A DNA stretch of 64,000 bases from Voacanga thouarsii (lineage: Eukaryota; Streptophyta; Magnoliopsida; Gentianales; Apocynaceae): assembly GCA_026120185.1 (NCBI GenBank), contig JANUWF010002022.1, positions 558,001 through 622,000 on the forward strand, read 5' to 3'. Shown piece by piece: positions 34,422-46,691 of this stretch. The notes below the pieces were generated by a model. That model was not told the DNA's origin. It did not search any database and saw nothing but the letters and a program-made list of their open reading frames with translations. The first letter of the stretch is position 1. Each line of letters begins with the position of its first letter. A program made the translations under genes and the position numbers.

Positions 34422-35934
34422 TTCTACAACACTTAAACTTTTGCATGTCTTCAAGCGAAGTATCAAAATTAAACGCACTCCAAGCAAAAGAGTTCATCAA
34501 GAGTTGATTCTTGGCAGTAATGACTGTCATTAGAAAAATATTCTTTTTCACTTGAGAGGAGAATTCAGTTCAAAGTCACTCGGCCAGATTAAACTTGTGT
34601 AAACCTATGTATTTGAGTAGATAAAACTAAAGCTATCAAAGTTAAATTAAACAAGTCTATATCTACTCAACAAGTTTCACTTTATCTCCCAGTTCAAGAA
34701 TATGACTCAAGTGATTCATATAAGTAGAGAACGATAAGTGAATTTAAGTTCTTAGACTTCTAAAGCTACTACAACCCAAGTAGTAAATAGAAGATTGGTT
34801 CGTATGCTTAGTTTTTTTTGCAGCATAATGCAATCGCCTAGTAGAGATAGAATAAAGATCTTTCAGCTTTTACATTATCCTCATTAGTGTAAAGTAATGC
34901 AAATGTCTACTAAAGATAAAATGAATGATTTTCAGCTTTTGCATTGCTTTACTCTATTTACTTTTTTCTTACCCCAATCCACATTTACTTAAACCTAGAG
35001 TTAGGACTAGCAAGAAGATCACAGAATATAAAAAGATCAAAATTCTCTTGCTTTTTACTTCATCATAAGTTTCTCATCCATTTTCAAGAAACAAAATGGC
35101 ACACCATTTACTAAAACATAGACAAGGTTAAGCCAAATTCTCAAGACTTAGTCTATATCACATCAAATATATAAGTTTATCTAAGAATATCTTAGTCAAA
35201 ACAATCCTCATACCAAATTTGCATGCCAAGAGAAAAAGAATAGTAATCCCATAAAAATCTAAATATGTCAAAAATAAAAAAAAATTGCTCAATTTTCACT
35301 TTTTTAACAAGAAAATTTCACTGTTAACAAGAAAATTTTCAATTTAACAAGAAAACACCAAAAAATTAATAAAATTTAAAAATTAATAAAAAGTTGGATA
35401 AGGAATACCACAAAACCACACCCTTATGCTTAAATTGGACATTGTTCTCAATGACCAAAATATACGCAAGAAAGCATAAATTTCCAGGGACAAAAAATGA
35501 TACAGAGGAAAGGTTAAGCAAATACTCCCCAAGTGATTAAGCTTCAATAGATGTTGAAGTAGGAAGAAAATGAATTATTCTCGATTTATTATCAAGTAAA
35601 AATGAAAAAAAAAAATATAAAGACCCTAAAAGACTAGAAATACAACACACCAAAACATAAGAAAGCAAAATAAGATAAAGTAAAAGATTATCCAAACAAT
35701 TCCTAAGAAAACATGTAAAGAAATACTAACTCTCCTACACTTAAAAACTACATTATCTTTATTGTTAGGGAGTGAGAAAATGGCAAAAACTAAACAAAAA
35801 CAAAATAACTATATAAAAACTTAGATGAGGCAAACACAAATCAAAGCTCAAAACATAAATACACTATTCTATTCATCTTGCTTCCTCATCATCCCTTTGT
35901 AAAGAAAAGTAACACTCAATGTGAAAAGTAGGTA

Positions 35935-36210
35935 TTACGAATCAAATAAGAATAATGGAGGTTTTTGGAAGTAAGGTATATGCAAATCATTAGTCCCAAT
36001 AAAATTAAGCACATAGACCTCATTCCCTTGCAACTCTTTAAACATACAAAGCAAATCTTCCATATATGAAAGCAAATAATATTTAAAGAGTACATCATCA
36101 ATCAAAGCATCAGTTATCTCTTCAAAGGTATCATTACAATCAAAACTTCCCAACTCCAAACCTAGCATTGTAGCTCTTGAAGAAGTAGTTGAGCAGTACT
36201 TAGTTTGCAT
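35935..36210 (-). pseudogene. Element G protein shared with element F
   Basis: A 91-codon frame contains MLGLELGSFDCNDTFEE, NEVYVLNFIGTNDL and YFQKPPLF. Element F has ILGLKENFHCDKSFEG, ENVFCFTEKNGF and LFQKPPFF in the same order and spacing. The match between two diverged elements suggests a real protein, not a chance frame. It lacks recognisable gag, protease, RT or integrase motifs. Function unknown. Confidence 0.5.
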
Positions 36211-36799
36211 TGTAGTGTCTACAATAACTAAGTTACCTCCATTTGAGTTGGTTGAAGGACATAATTAGTCATTATACTCTAAGGACTCTTTGGGACTTTT
36301 GCATAAAAAATTTTGTTCCTTGAAGTGTGGTTGGTTCTTCACATCATTATTGGCTTCATTGTGTTTTTTGAATTGAGAAGTACCTGCAAAATCATGTGAG
36401 AAAGAGACATTAGAAAAAAATAGATATGAGAGTGGGGTCCATCCTTATTCACACTATTTAATGGGTCCCCATGCTCTCTCTTTTTTTTTTTTTGGGAGGG
36501 CGGGGGGGGGGGGGGTTCTTTTCTCACACTTGTTCCACTTTTTTATTCCTCCTATTCTCATGTGTAGAATCTCTTATTCTCCAAATATATGGGCCATTTT
36601 TGATATCTTACTTTAAAAGGTACACTTTTTCATCAACACTTTTCAAAAGTTACTCTATGGCTTTTCCTTCATCAATTTTCTTTTTCTATAGCCTGCTCAG
36701 ATATGGTATACACGGTTTATACTCTGGTAGCTTCTTCTTCATTATTTCAAAAATGTTATGCCTGTATGGCCTCGTGTCCCTCACTTCCGATGGAGCCTT

Positions 36800-38752
36800 T
36801 GTTAGGATGTATACCCTCTTAGACTACTTTTTTTTTTATGTAATTTTGACTTGTATTAATAAAATTTTTATTCACATAAATTGTTTGTGGAATTTTCTTT
36901 ATTTTTGTGCACAATTTTCATTGAAAAAGACATATAGTGTTGAAGTAAATGGTTCATATGAATAAAGGTCTTTCACAGTAAGGTTTGGACCATGGGTTAT
37001 GTAACACATAGACTATTGTTCTTAATCGAATGATGAGAATGAGAATCTCATCATGGTAAGGTTATTGTGTTATGAATTCTAAATATGGAATGACTTACCT
37101 TTAGCCAATGAGTAGTCTTCTCATTTCATAATATAAGCATATTTCAAATACGTAGAAATGGACCTGTAGTAGTGGTTTCCAAAAGTACTATGTGGTAGAA
37201 ATCTAGATTACTACCGTTACAGCGTTGACTTATACTCTACAGTTTGAGTATGAGTTGATAGTCTGACGAAGTTAGAAGCGTATGCTTTGATGTACTATAG
37301 TTGAGGTTCTTTTGTAGGACCAATATACTTGTATGTTGGGTATATGTAACTAGTTAGTTAAGACAGATTTGTACAATATAGTTTCAATTCTATATCGCCC
37401 TTTGTGGCTGTCTGAATTATCTAAATATTCAGGGTCTTGGGGAACATAACTTAGATATTTGCTTCAGGGTAGCTCCATTTGAAAGCAAAATATTCTAAGA
37501 AGTCATAGATCATTAGACTTAAAGCCTAATGATGGTAGATGTCTTTTAGAGAGGTGTTCGGACACTTTTTCCTCTCTAAATGCATGTGTAGAGGGGTATT
37601 TTAGTTATTTCACTTGTAGGTCGGAGACATAGCTAACGCATCATTATCTTTGGGGTCAATATTTTCTTATGGTAATATTAGAAAATATTTAAAATGCAAA
37701 ATGCAGCTATTTATATAGCAAGGGTATTTTGGTCATTTTAATAATCGAAAAAATGTGTTTTTTTGGTCCTCAGAATAGTCCGTAATTCCTAATTAATTTT
37801 GGGTTGAGAAAATGGTTTTAGTTAAAAAAAGGATTAATTTTATTCAGGAACTCTAATTTATTATTGGATTGGAATAAAATAAAAGAACGAGAGAAATTAA
37901 ATTAAATTAAATTAATTATTTAGTTTAATTGGTTAATTAATTATTCAGGACCTAAGCCCAGATTGAATAATTAGAAAATTAACCTGGGCCTAAACTAGAT
38001 AAAAAGGTTTGAATAATTATTTTGATTTAGTTGGGCTCATTAATTATTTATTAGGTTATTTCTATAAGCTCAAAAAAATAAATAATTAATATTTATTAAT
38101 TTGGTCTCATTGGGTTCAAAGAAAATAATAAAAATAATATATGGCCCAATATCTTGGACCAAAAGGGTTTTTTTTCCCCCATCACGGGATAGAAGAGTTT
38201 AGGCCAAGCTAAACCTCTTCTATTGATAACTTCCAGGTACTTTGAAATATCAAAACCTCGGAGTTTTGGTTATCATAGGTGAGCTATGTGTTTTTCATTC
38301 ACAAAGAATACACAAGACAAAGAAGAAAAAAAGCCCAAAAGCCTTAGTTTTCTTCTCTCTCTCTCTCTCTTTTTCTCTCTCTTTCGTTCTTCTTCTTTTC
38401 CTTAATCTTCTTGATTTTGCTAATTAATAGCAAAGGGTCAAGAGTATTGAGACGTCATTTTTCCTCGCCTATTTGTTTCACCAACAAGTGATTAGGCAGT
38501 GGAATATTTTGAATTCTCAAAAAGCTTCGACGTTTATGCCATGAAGGAGCAAAAGGATCGCGGGTTTTGAACCAGAGACATCATTAAGGTGGAAGCTATT
38601 CCTGTGGTTGAGTCGGCTTTTTCTTTACAGCTAAAGAAAACCATAAAGCACAGGGGTATAAATTTTTAAAGTCCTTCCGTTGTGATCTTTCTCTGTGCGT
38701 GGGTTTTATTTTTGTCTCTGTGCATGCATGGTTCTGTGATATTCTTGCTTCA
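36800..38752 (+). repeat. Copia C 5' LTR (about 1953 bp)
   Basis: Starts TGTTAGGATGTATACCCTCT and ends TTCTTGCTTCA just before the primer site. It is the same family as solo LTRs D and E (common start TGTTGRAATGTATGYCCTCT, GGTCTTTCACAGTAAGGT, GAATCTCATCATG). A CT-rich microsatellite lies at 38350-38385. Inserted into element G. Confidence 0.85.
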
Positions 38753-38754
38753 AG

Positions 38755-38766
38755 TGGTATCAGAGC
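38755..38766 (+). other. Primer-binding site of copia C (tRNA-iMet)
   Basis: TGGTATCAGAGC, two bases after the LTR end. It is complementary to the 3' end of plant initiator methionine tRNA, the usual primer for this group. Confidence 0.9.
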
Positions 38767-40508
38767 ATGAAGCTTTGAATGGGTTTGGAAGCATGTATGC
38801 TAGTTAATAAAATTGGCCAAATAATTATGTGATTATAGCCTCTGAACCTTCGTTGTTTTGGTATGGGATAGACCTTCTGTACACCTCATGGTTGACGTTT
38901 AGGATCCTTGTTAAATTTATTATTTTTCTGTAGCAATCATGTAAACCCAAATTTAAAAGGTATTGGCGGATGTGGTTTTTGTTTTAATTAAGAATTGTAT
39001 CAAAATGGCTGCCTGAGTAAGTCACGAGATGAATTGTAGAAGCTTTCTGGAAAAATTGCAGAAGAAAAATGAAGAAGAATGCCCTGAGCCGAGCCGCGTT
39101 AGCCGCAGCTTGGACAACTTGGAGCCGAGGCAGCCAGCCAGGCCCAACTGGGCCCGAGCTCCCCCTCGGCTCGGCAAATAGTGAAGCATCCTGGGGACGG
39201 ATGCTTGGGCTGCCCGCGGGTTGTGGGCGCCCTTGGGTCATGGTCCATAGATCTTTCTATGGGCTATAATCCAGTGTGGCGGGGTGAGCAAGACCGGAGA
39301 AAAAAATATTTTTAAAAATTTTTTTCTTGTAATTCTGGCGGAATTTCTTTTTTGTTTTTGGTCTCATACCAGGCGAAGTTATTATTTTTGCAATAGTTAA
39401 TATTCTTTGAATATTTTTCATGAAAAATAATAGTAAAGGATTTTTAGGATTAAACAAGACTATTAATTACTTTAATTAATGTGTTTATTTCTACTCTTTG
39501 GACACTTATATTTAAAAAATAGAAAAGTATGAAAACGTTTACTGTTTTGTAGCATGCTATTCATTTTAATTCCTATATGCACATTTTCTCAAAGACCAAA
39601 GTCTTTGGAAATTTTTATTTGACAAGGAATTTTCTTTAATTAAATGATTAATTTTAACTTAAATAAAAATTAATCATTGGTTATTTTCATAAAGGTTTTT
39701 AATCTTGACATAGAAAATATTTTGGATTTAGAAATTTTTGTAAGTTAAAATGGAAAACCATTTTAATTTATTTTCACATAGGAAAATTATTTTTGTCAAA
39801 TAAAAACTTGAGTTCAAAATCTCTAGCAAGTTTTAATGGAAAATTTTTGAAATTATTAAGTTTTTAACTTAAATAAAATTAATCTATGAAAAAATTTCTC
39901 AAAGGGTATAAACCTTGACATAGAAATTTTTATTGGTTTAGATATTTTATTTTTAAGTTAAAGGAAAAACTTAATGAAAATTTTCAAAAGACATTTTTCC
40001 AAGAAAACCCATATTTTAAAAAAACTAAGTGAGAGAGGGGTTCCAACTACTCCACGTCTTCTATCACTACCCTCATTAAAGATCGTGGGTCTCCTCGCAT
40101 CACTCTGTAAGTGAACTCGTATAGAATGGAGTTACCACAAGAATCTAAAACTAATGATAGGATATAATTAATAACTCGAGACACGTACTATGATTGTCCA
40201 GTCCACGTTGAAAGTAATAGTGCGAGGCACGTCTATAGGAAATGAGAAGAAACGACTATCCCCTCGATAGAGTTATCTTATAAATCATTGCCTAGAAAGG
40301 AAATTAATTTGTGGTGGTTAACACACTTAGCTTAGGAAATTATTAATCTTCTCAAGAAGCTATGCTAGTTTTTTAAGAGCCAAGATTAATTATGTTAAAG
40401 ATAACAGTAATAGGGTTAACTATTATCAGTTTAATATGAGGACACAATGTACAAAATTATTTTATTTTTTACAAAACTGAGAATTCCTTTTATTTTTAAT
40501 TTTCAGAA
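38767..40508 (+). other. Copia C leader with GC-rich patch
   Basis: Untranslated leader between primer site and gag. Positions 39080-39290 are strikingly GC-rich in an AT-rich element (GAGCCGAGCCGCGTTAGCCG, GGCTGCCCGCGGGTTGTGGG). Open frames there exist on both strands and are unmatched. The rest holds short AT-rich repeats with related words near 39640 and 39860. Confidence 0.5.
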
Positions 40509-41168
40509 ATGGTTGGTGGAGGTTCTTTCTATCCCTTAGCTGTTATTCTCCGTGAGAATTAGCTAACGGGTCCTTACTATGTGGATTGGAAAAGGAATTT
40601 GGACATAATACTTACAGCCATGGAGTATAAGTATGTCCTCTATGAAATCTGCCCTGTTATAGGGGAGGGTTCCACCGATGAGAAGCGAGAGGTTGAAAAA
40701 GCATGGAAGAAGGCTGAAGAGATGGCACGATACTATATGTTAGCCTCCATGTCTAACGTGCTCCAATCCAAACATAAGCACATGGCAACTATGTACGATA
40801 GAAGCACATCATTAGCTATGATGTTTGCAGACAAGAGCCGGCCCGCAAGGCAAGACGCTCTTTGAACAATTATAAATACCAAGATGGTTGATAGAGCATT
40901 TATCAGGGAGCATATACTCAAAATTATTATTGCTTTCGAGGAAGCGAATGTCTTGGGGGCTATCATTGACCCTGAGAACCAAGTGGACATGGTTTTCGAA
41001 TCTTTGTTGGGTTTTTTTACTCAGTTCAAGTTGAACTACAATATGAACAAGTTAAACATGAGTTTAACAGAGTTAATGAAAGAGCTCCAAGTGGCGGACA
41101 AGGTCATGAAGCCACTAGCAAGGACTATGATGGCTTATTCTTCAAGAACTGTGCCCAAGTGTAGAAAG
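40509..41168 (+). pseudogene. Copia C gag, first part
   Basis: The frame starts at 40509 (MVGGGSFYPLAVIL). It carries blocks diagnostic of this copia gag: YVDWKRNLDIILTAMEYKYV, WKKAEEMARYYMLASM, RPARQDAL, INTKM and FKLNYNMNKLNMSLTELMKE. A TAG near 40560 and a TGA at 40863-40865 interrupt one continuous frame. It stops at 41168 where solo LTR D begins, and resumes after 43058. Confidence 0.88.
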
Positions 41169-43053
41169 TGTAGGTGATCATGGCAAAAATGAAAACTTAG
41201 TTGCATGTGGAAAAAAAAAAAAAAATAGAGTAGCGGAAGCTATTACCTCTACGATTTTTCATTGGTCCAGGGGGTGCCAATGACTCGGTTGAACCACTTA
41301 TGGTTCTGTGATCAATTCTTCAGGCTATTATGTTGCAAGCCGTTGGCTTCTTCTGGGCATCAACGCAACACTTCTTGTCTTTCGTAATATAACCATGACT
41401 GAAAGCTTGGTGAAGGCCATGGATGAAGAGAATGGTCTTTCTTTTCCGATTAAATGCTATTAAGTATTAATCAGGAAAAAAACTGTGCCTCTGTTCTTGC
41501 TATTGAATAGCATAGAGAACATTGTCTACCAGGAGAAGAAAGGAGAATGACTGGAGTAAAAAAACAACAACGATGTTCTCTATGAAAGACTCCTCTATTC
41601 TATTGAATCCTAACTGCCTTGATAATAGGCTATTATTCGAGTATTTAAAAATCAAATAGAGGCGATAGAATCAAAGAAGCCCTAAGGCCCATGTCATATT
41701 AAGCCATCAATTAGGCCTATGGGCCTATGGCTTAGTTTATTGGATTAAGCCTTTAATTCAATTTAATTATTCTTGGACTAATATAAGTTCAATAATCAAA
41801 TTAATTAAATAACCCAAATGGATCAACACTAATATAAACCTCAAGCCTTGGCCCAGTTTGTTGGGTTAAGCCTTTAATTCAATTTAATTATTATTGGACT
41901 AATACAAACCCAACAATTAAATTAATTAAATAACCCAAATGGGCCAATATATAATTCTCCCTTTTTGGATCTTTTATTTTATTCTAACTCAATAAATAAA
42001 CCAGGCTACTCGAATAAAATAAAATCAATTTTATACAAGACCAATCCCTCAACCTAAAACCATCAGGACTTATGGGCTATTTCGAGGACTAAAAGACACA
42101 TCGCCTTGGCTATTAAAATGACCAAAATACCCCTGTTATAGACATAGCTGTATTTTGCATTTTAAATATTTTCTAACATCACCATAAAAATATATTGACC
42201 CCAAGGACAATGCTGCGTTAGCAAAGTCTCCGATCTATAGGTGTAATGACTAAAATACCCCTCTACGCATCGTTGTACATTTAGAGAGGAAGAGTGTACT
42301 AACACCTCTCTAAAAGACATCTGCCATCTTTAGACCTCTAGTCTAATGATCCATGACTCTTGGAATGTTTTCGCTTTCTAAGGGAGCTACCTTAAAGAAA
42401 ACATCCAAGTCATGTTCCCCAAGGCTTTGGATATTTAGATCATTCGAACAATCACAAGGGGCGATATAGCGCAGAAGTAATCTTGTACAAGTCCGTCTTA
42501 ATTAACTAGTCACATATACCTAACATACAAGTATATTGTTTCTACGATAGAACCTCAATTACAGTATATCAAAGTACATGCTTTTTTAGCTTTGTCAGAC
42601 CACCAAATTATACTCAAGCGATAGAGTGCTAGTCCACGCTGTAGTAGTAATAGTCTAGGTTTCTTCTAAATAGTACTTTTAGAAACTACTATTATAGGTC
42701 CTGTTCTACGTATTCGAAATACGACATACTATGAAGTGAGTGGACTACTCACTGGTTAAAGGTAAGCCATTCTCCATTTGGAATTCAAAACACAATAACC
42801 TAAACATGATGAGATTCTTATTGTCATCAATCAGTTAAGACCAAACATTTATGTGTTAAGTAACCCGTGATCCATACCTTACTGTGAAAGACCACCATTC
42901 ACATGGATCACTTAAACACAATGGGTCTTTTTCAAACATAAATCACGCACAAATAAAATGTAAATTCACAAACAAATTTTGAGAATAAATTCTTTTATTA
43001 ATAAATTCGATAATTATATCACAAACCTAGTCTAGAGGACATACATTTCAACA
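41169..43053 (-). mobile_element. Solo LTR D (1885 bp), TSD GAAAG
   Basis: The minus-strand start TGTTGAAATGTATGTCCTCT matches the LTR family of element C. Plus-strand ends are TGTAGG ... CAACA. Flanked by GAAAG at 41164-41168 and 43054-43058. It is opposite in orientation to its host element C and has no internal domain, so it is a recombination remnant. Confidence 0.93.
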
Positions 43054-43058
43054 GAAAG

Positions 43059-46000
43059 ACCAAGAAGAAGAAGGGTAATGCAGTGCACCATCCCAAAGAC
43101 AAACCCAAGGGCAAATACTTCAAGTGTGGAAAATGAGTGTCTATATTTTCAAGCAAAGAAAAACCCTGTAGGTAATATTTTTTATCTAGAGTCTATATCA
43201 ATGGTTGGATCAATTTTTACTTGGATTGTTGATTCAAGAGTCATTGATCACATCTGTAACTCATTGCAAGGGTTTAAAAAGATTAGAAAATTCCAAAAGG
43301 GCGAACATGGACTATACGTGGGAAATAGAGCACAAGTTTGGGCCCTTGCAGTGGAAAAACTGGAACTTATTTTTGATTGTAATAGAATAGTAATATTGAA
43401 GGATATTTTACTTCTTCCTAGTTTTAGAAAAAAATTGGATTTAGTTGTAAAACTAATAAATCAAGGATATTTTATTTCTTTCTATTTTGGTATAACTATC
43501 AATAGAAATTGAGAAGTTTTATAAACTGGGCACATGTATGGAAATATATTCTTCATTAATCCTATTAACAATTAGTTAAATAATGCTCAATTTGAATATT
43601 TAAATAGGAAGAGAAAGACCAAAGTCAATGACTCATATCTTTGGCATCTAAGGTTAGGTTATATTAACTCAATCAGGATTCAGAGGTTAATCCATGATGG
43701 GCCTTTGGACTCATTGAGATTGAAAAGTTTGCCTTAGTATGAATCCTGTTTTATGGGAAAAATGACCAAAAGATTGTTTACCTAAAAAGTGAATAGAGCC
43801 AAGGAGATATTCAGTCTTGTTCACACTTATGTGTATGGTCCTTTGTCTACACCAGTTAGAAGGGAGTTTGAGTACTTCATTATATTCACGGATGATTGTA
43901 CTAAGTTTGGTTATATTTACCTAATGAGATGCAAACCTGACTCTTTTGACAAGTTCAAAAAGAGTTTAAGGCTGAAGTGGAGTGTCGGAAAGGTAAATTA
44001 ATCAAGACCTTACTACCGGATTGTGGTGGGGAGTACTTCCTTGGTGAATTCAAGAATTACATGATATATTATGGGATAGTATCCCAGTTCTCTGTGCCAA
44101 GAACACCCCAGCAGAACGGAGTAGTTGAGAGAAGGAACAAAACATTGATTGAAATGGTTTGAAGCATGATGTCTCATGTTACTCTTCAAGTATCCTTTTA
44201 GGAATATGCCCTGGAAATGGCAATATTTATTCTGAATTTAGTGCCTTTCAAGTCAGTACCCAGGACGCTCTATACGATGTAGCCTAGGTGTAAGCCAAGT
44301 CTAAATTATCTCAAGATATGTGGTTATTTATCTTATATACTGATTAAGAGAGACAAGTTAGAACCAAGATAAGAATTATGCTATTTTGTTGGGTATCCAA
44401 AAAGAACAAAGGGTGATTACTTTTATCATCCCAAGGAGCAAAAAATACTTGTGAGTACTAATGCTAGATATCTGGAGAATGATCAAAGCATATCCACTAA
44501 AGGTTCAACAAAGTTGGAACTCGAGGAGATGTTAGCTTTTGAATCAACTTCTTCTAACCGATTATAGAACAAGAAGAGGAACAACCTCAGTAACCTGTAC
44601 AATCAGAACCTCATTGTAGTGGGAGGGTGTATAGGGTTCCAGAAAGATGGATTAGAGAGGTTTTTGACCTAGTCTTTGACCATCAGGAACAAGATCCCAC
44701 TAGATACAATGAGGCTATTACTGATGCCGATATAAACCTATGGTATAAAGCAATGAAAACCAAGATTGAGTTTATATACTTTAATTAGGTTTGAGATCTT
44801 ATAGCTTCACCTAAAGGGTGAAAACCCATTGGGTGTAAGTGGGTATACAAGAGAAAGAGGGGAGCATGAGGGAAGGTGGAAACCTTCAAGGCTAGGTTTG
44901 TGGTGAAAGGGTACACTCAGAAAGAATGTATCGATTATGAGGAAACCTTTTTCCCAGTTGCCATACTTAAGTCCATCCATATCCTTCTTACCGTAGCATG
45001 TCATTATGACTATGAGATATGGCAAATGAATGTCAAGATGGCATTTTTAAATAGCTATCTTAGTGAAGATATTTATATGTCCCAACCAGAAGGCATTATT
45101 GCCGAAGGCCAGGAGCATATGGTTTGTAAGTTTAAGAAATCCATATGTGGATTTAAGCAGGTATATAGAGTATGGAACATTCATTTCGATGAGACTATAA
45201 AATCTTACGAATAAGGATGAACCATGTGTGTACAGGAAACTAGAAGGCATAAACGTGATTTTTCTTGTACTATATGTGGATGGCATTCGACTTATTGGAA
45301 ATGATGTAGGGACACTGTCATCTACTATAGTTAGCTATCTAGTCAATTTAGTATGACGGACTAGGGAGAAGCCAGTTACATTCTCGGGATAAGCTTAATA
45401 GAAATAGAAAGTAGAGAATGTTAGGGTTATTCCAAGCTACATACATTAACAAGATACTGGCCAAGTTCAGGATAGACTCATGCAAGGGAGCGTTAATCCC
45501 TTGTAGACATAGGTTGTCTTTTTTTTTCAAAGGACTACCTAAAGTCTTAAGAAGAAAAGGATAGAATGAGTAGGAATCCCTATGTTTTAGCTGTGGGAAG
45601 TCTCATGTATGTCATACTATGTACTAAGCCAAATATCTGCTTTATCGTAGGCCTAGTTAGCAGATATTAGTTAAACTCGGGAGAGGTTCATTGGAAAGCT
45701 ATAAAGTATGTTCCAAGTACTTTAAGGGTACGAGAGATTATATACTAGTTTACATGGCTGATGACTTGGTTCCTACTGGATACATATACTCAGACTTTTA
45801 GGCAGATAAGGATGAGAGAAAATCCACTAGTGGATATGTCTTCATCTTGTCTGGAGGGGCTATTTCATGGTGGAGTATCAAGCAATCTTGCATTGTTGAC
45901 TTAACCATGGAAGTTGAGTATGTGGCAGCTATGGAGGCATCCAAGAAGCAGTCGGGCTTTGAAAGTTCTTTTTAGAACTTGGAGTCATGCCACAGATGGA

Positions 46001-46240
46001 CAAGCTGGTGGTGATGTATTGCGACAACATTGGTGCGATTTCACAATCCAAAGAACCTAAGAACCACAGAAGAAGTGCCACTTGAACCGAGATTTCATCC
46101 AGAGACGGGAAGTCGTGGTGAAACAGATTATCGCGAAGAACAATCTAGCAGATCCTTTCACTAAGCTTTTGGCTGAGAGAGTCTTTATAATACATTTAGA
46201 CGCCATCGGGATGGGCATCTATGGACTCACTTAGTCTTAG
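43059..46240 (+). pseudogene. Copia C gag end and pol
   Basis: After solo LTR D come a Lys-rich stretch and a damaged zinc knuckle. Protease (43078-43512) reads WIVDSRVIDHIC for the usual DSGA. Integrase pieces (43789-44162) keep LPDCGGEYF and PQQNGVVERRN, but the first Asp of HTDV is Tyr (HTYVYGPL). RT (44876-45214) has FKARFVVKGYTQKECIDYEE, and the later active site reads YVDG for YVDD (45273-45284). RNase H (45600-46200) includes STSGYVFILSGGAISWWS and EVEYVAAMEASK. Stops and frameshifts are frequent. Every enzymatic module has lost something essential. Confidence 0.88.
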
Positions 46241-46256
46241 AGTGCAAGTAGGAGAT

Positions 46257-46691
46257 TATTGGGATGTATGCCCTCTTAGACTAGGTTCCTGATGTAATTT
46301 TGACTTATATTAATAAAAGTTTTATTCTTAGAAATTATTTGTGAAATCCTCTTTATTTTTGGGCACAATTTTCTTTTGAAAAAACCTATTGTTTTTAAGT
46401 AAATAGTTAATATGAATAGAGGTCTATCACAGTAAGGTTTGGACTATGGCTTACTTAACATATAGACTATTGTTCTTAACCGAATGATAAAAATGAGAAT
46501 CTCATTATGGTAAGGTTATTATGCTATGAATTCTAAATGTAGAATAGCTTACATTTACCCAATGATTAATCATCTATTTCATAACAGAAGCATATTTCGA
46601 AAACGTAGAATTGGACCTATAGTAGTGGTTTCTAAAAGTACTATGTGGTAGACTTATACTCTACAACTTGAGTATGGGTTGGGGGTCTGAC
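46257..46691 (+). repeat. Copia C 3' LTR, first 435 bp
   Basis: Starts TATTGGGATGTATGCCCTCT after the purine tract at 46246-46256 and follows the 5' LTR. It stops after GGTCTGAC, where the 5' LTR continues GAAGTTAG but here element F begins. The missing rest is not found in the window. Confidence 0.85.

Larger units (their letters stand above)
32887..36799 (-). mobile_element. Non-autonomous LTR element G, partial
   Basis: A 3' LTR-like segment (32887-34421, starts TGATAA, ends CATCA) is followed by interior sequence that resembles element F. Shared points are the wording at the LTR/interior junction (CATCA, then ACTTAAACTTTTGCATGTCTTCAAGCGAA against ACTTGAACATTTGCTTGTCCTCAAACAAA, here only as short matches), a shared small protein, and homologous flanks around ATATGGGCC. 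No pol genes are visible. Element C interrupts it at 36800, and the rest of G is not in the window. Confidence 0.6.
36800..46691 (+). mobile_element. Ty1/copia element C with nested insertions
   Basis: 5' LTR 36800-38752, primer site 38755-38766 (TGGTATCAGAGC, complementary to initiator Met tRNA), long leader with a GC-rich patch (39080-39290), gag, protease, integrase, RT, RNase H, purine tract AAGTAGGAGAT (46246-46256) and the first 435 bp of the 3' LTR (46257-46691), where element F begins. Solo LTR D lies in gag. Coding parts are heavily broken. Confidence 0.9.

Noticed and set aside
38984..39269. Overlapping frames on both strands in the GC-rich leader
   Set aside because: GC-rich composition lowers stop frequency; both strands are open and neither resembles a known protein.
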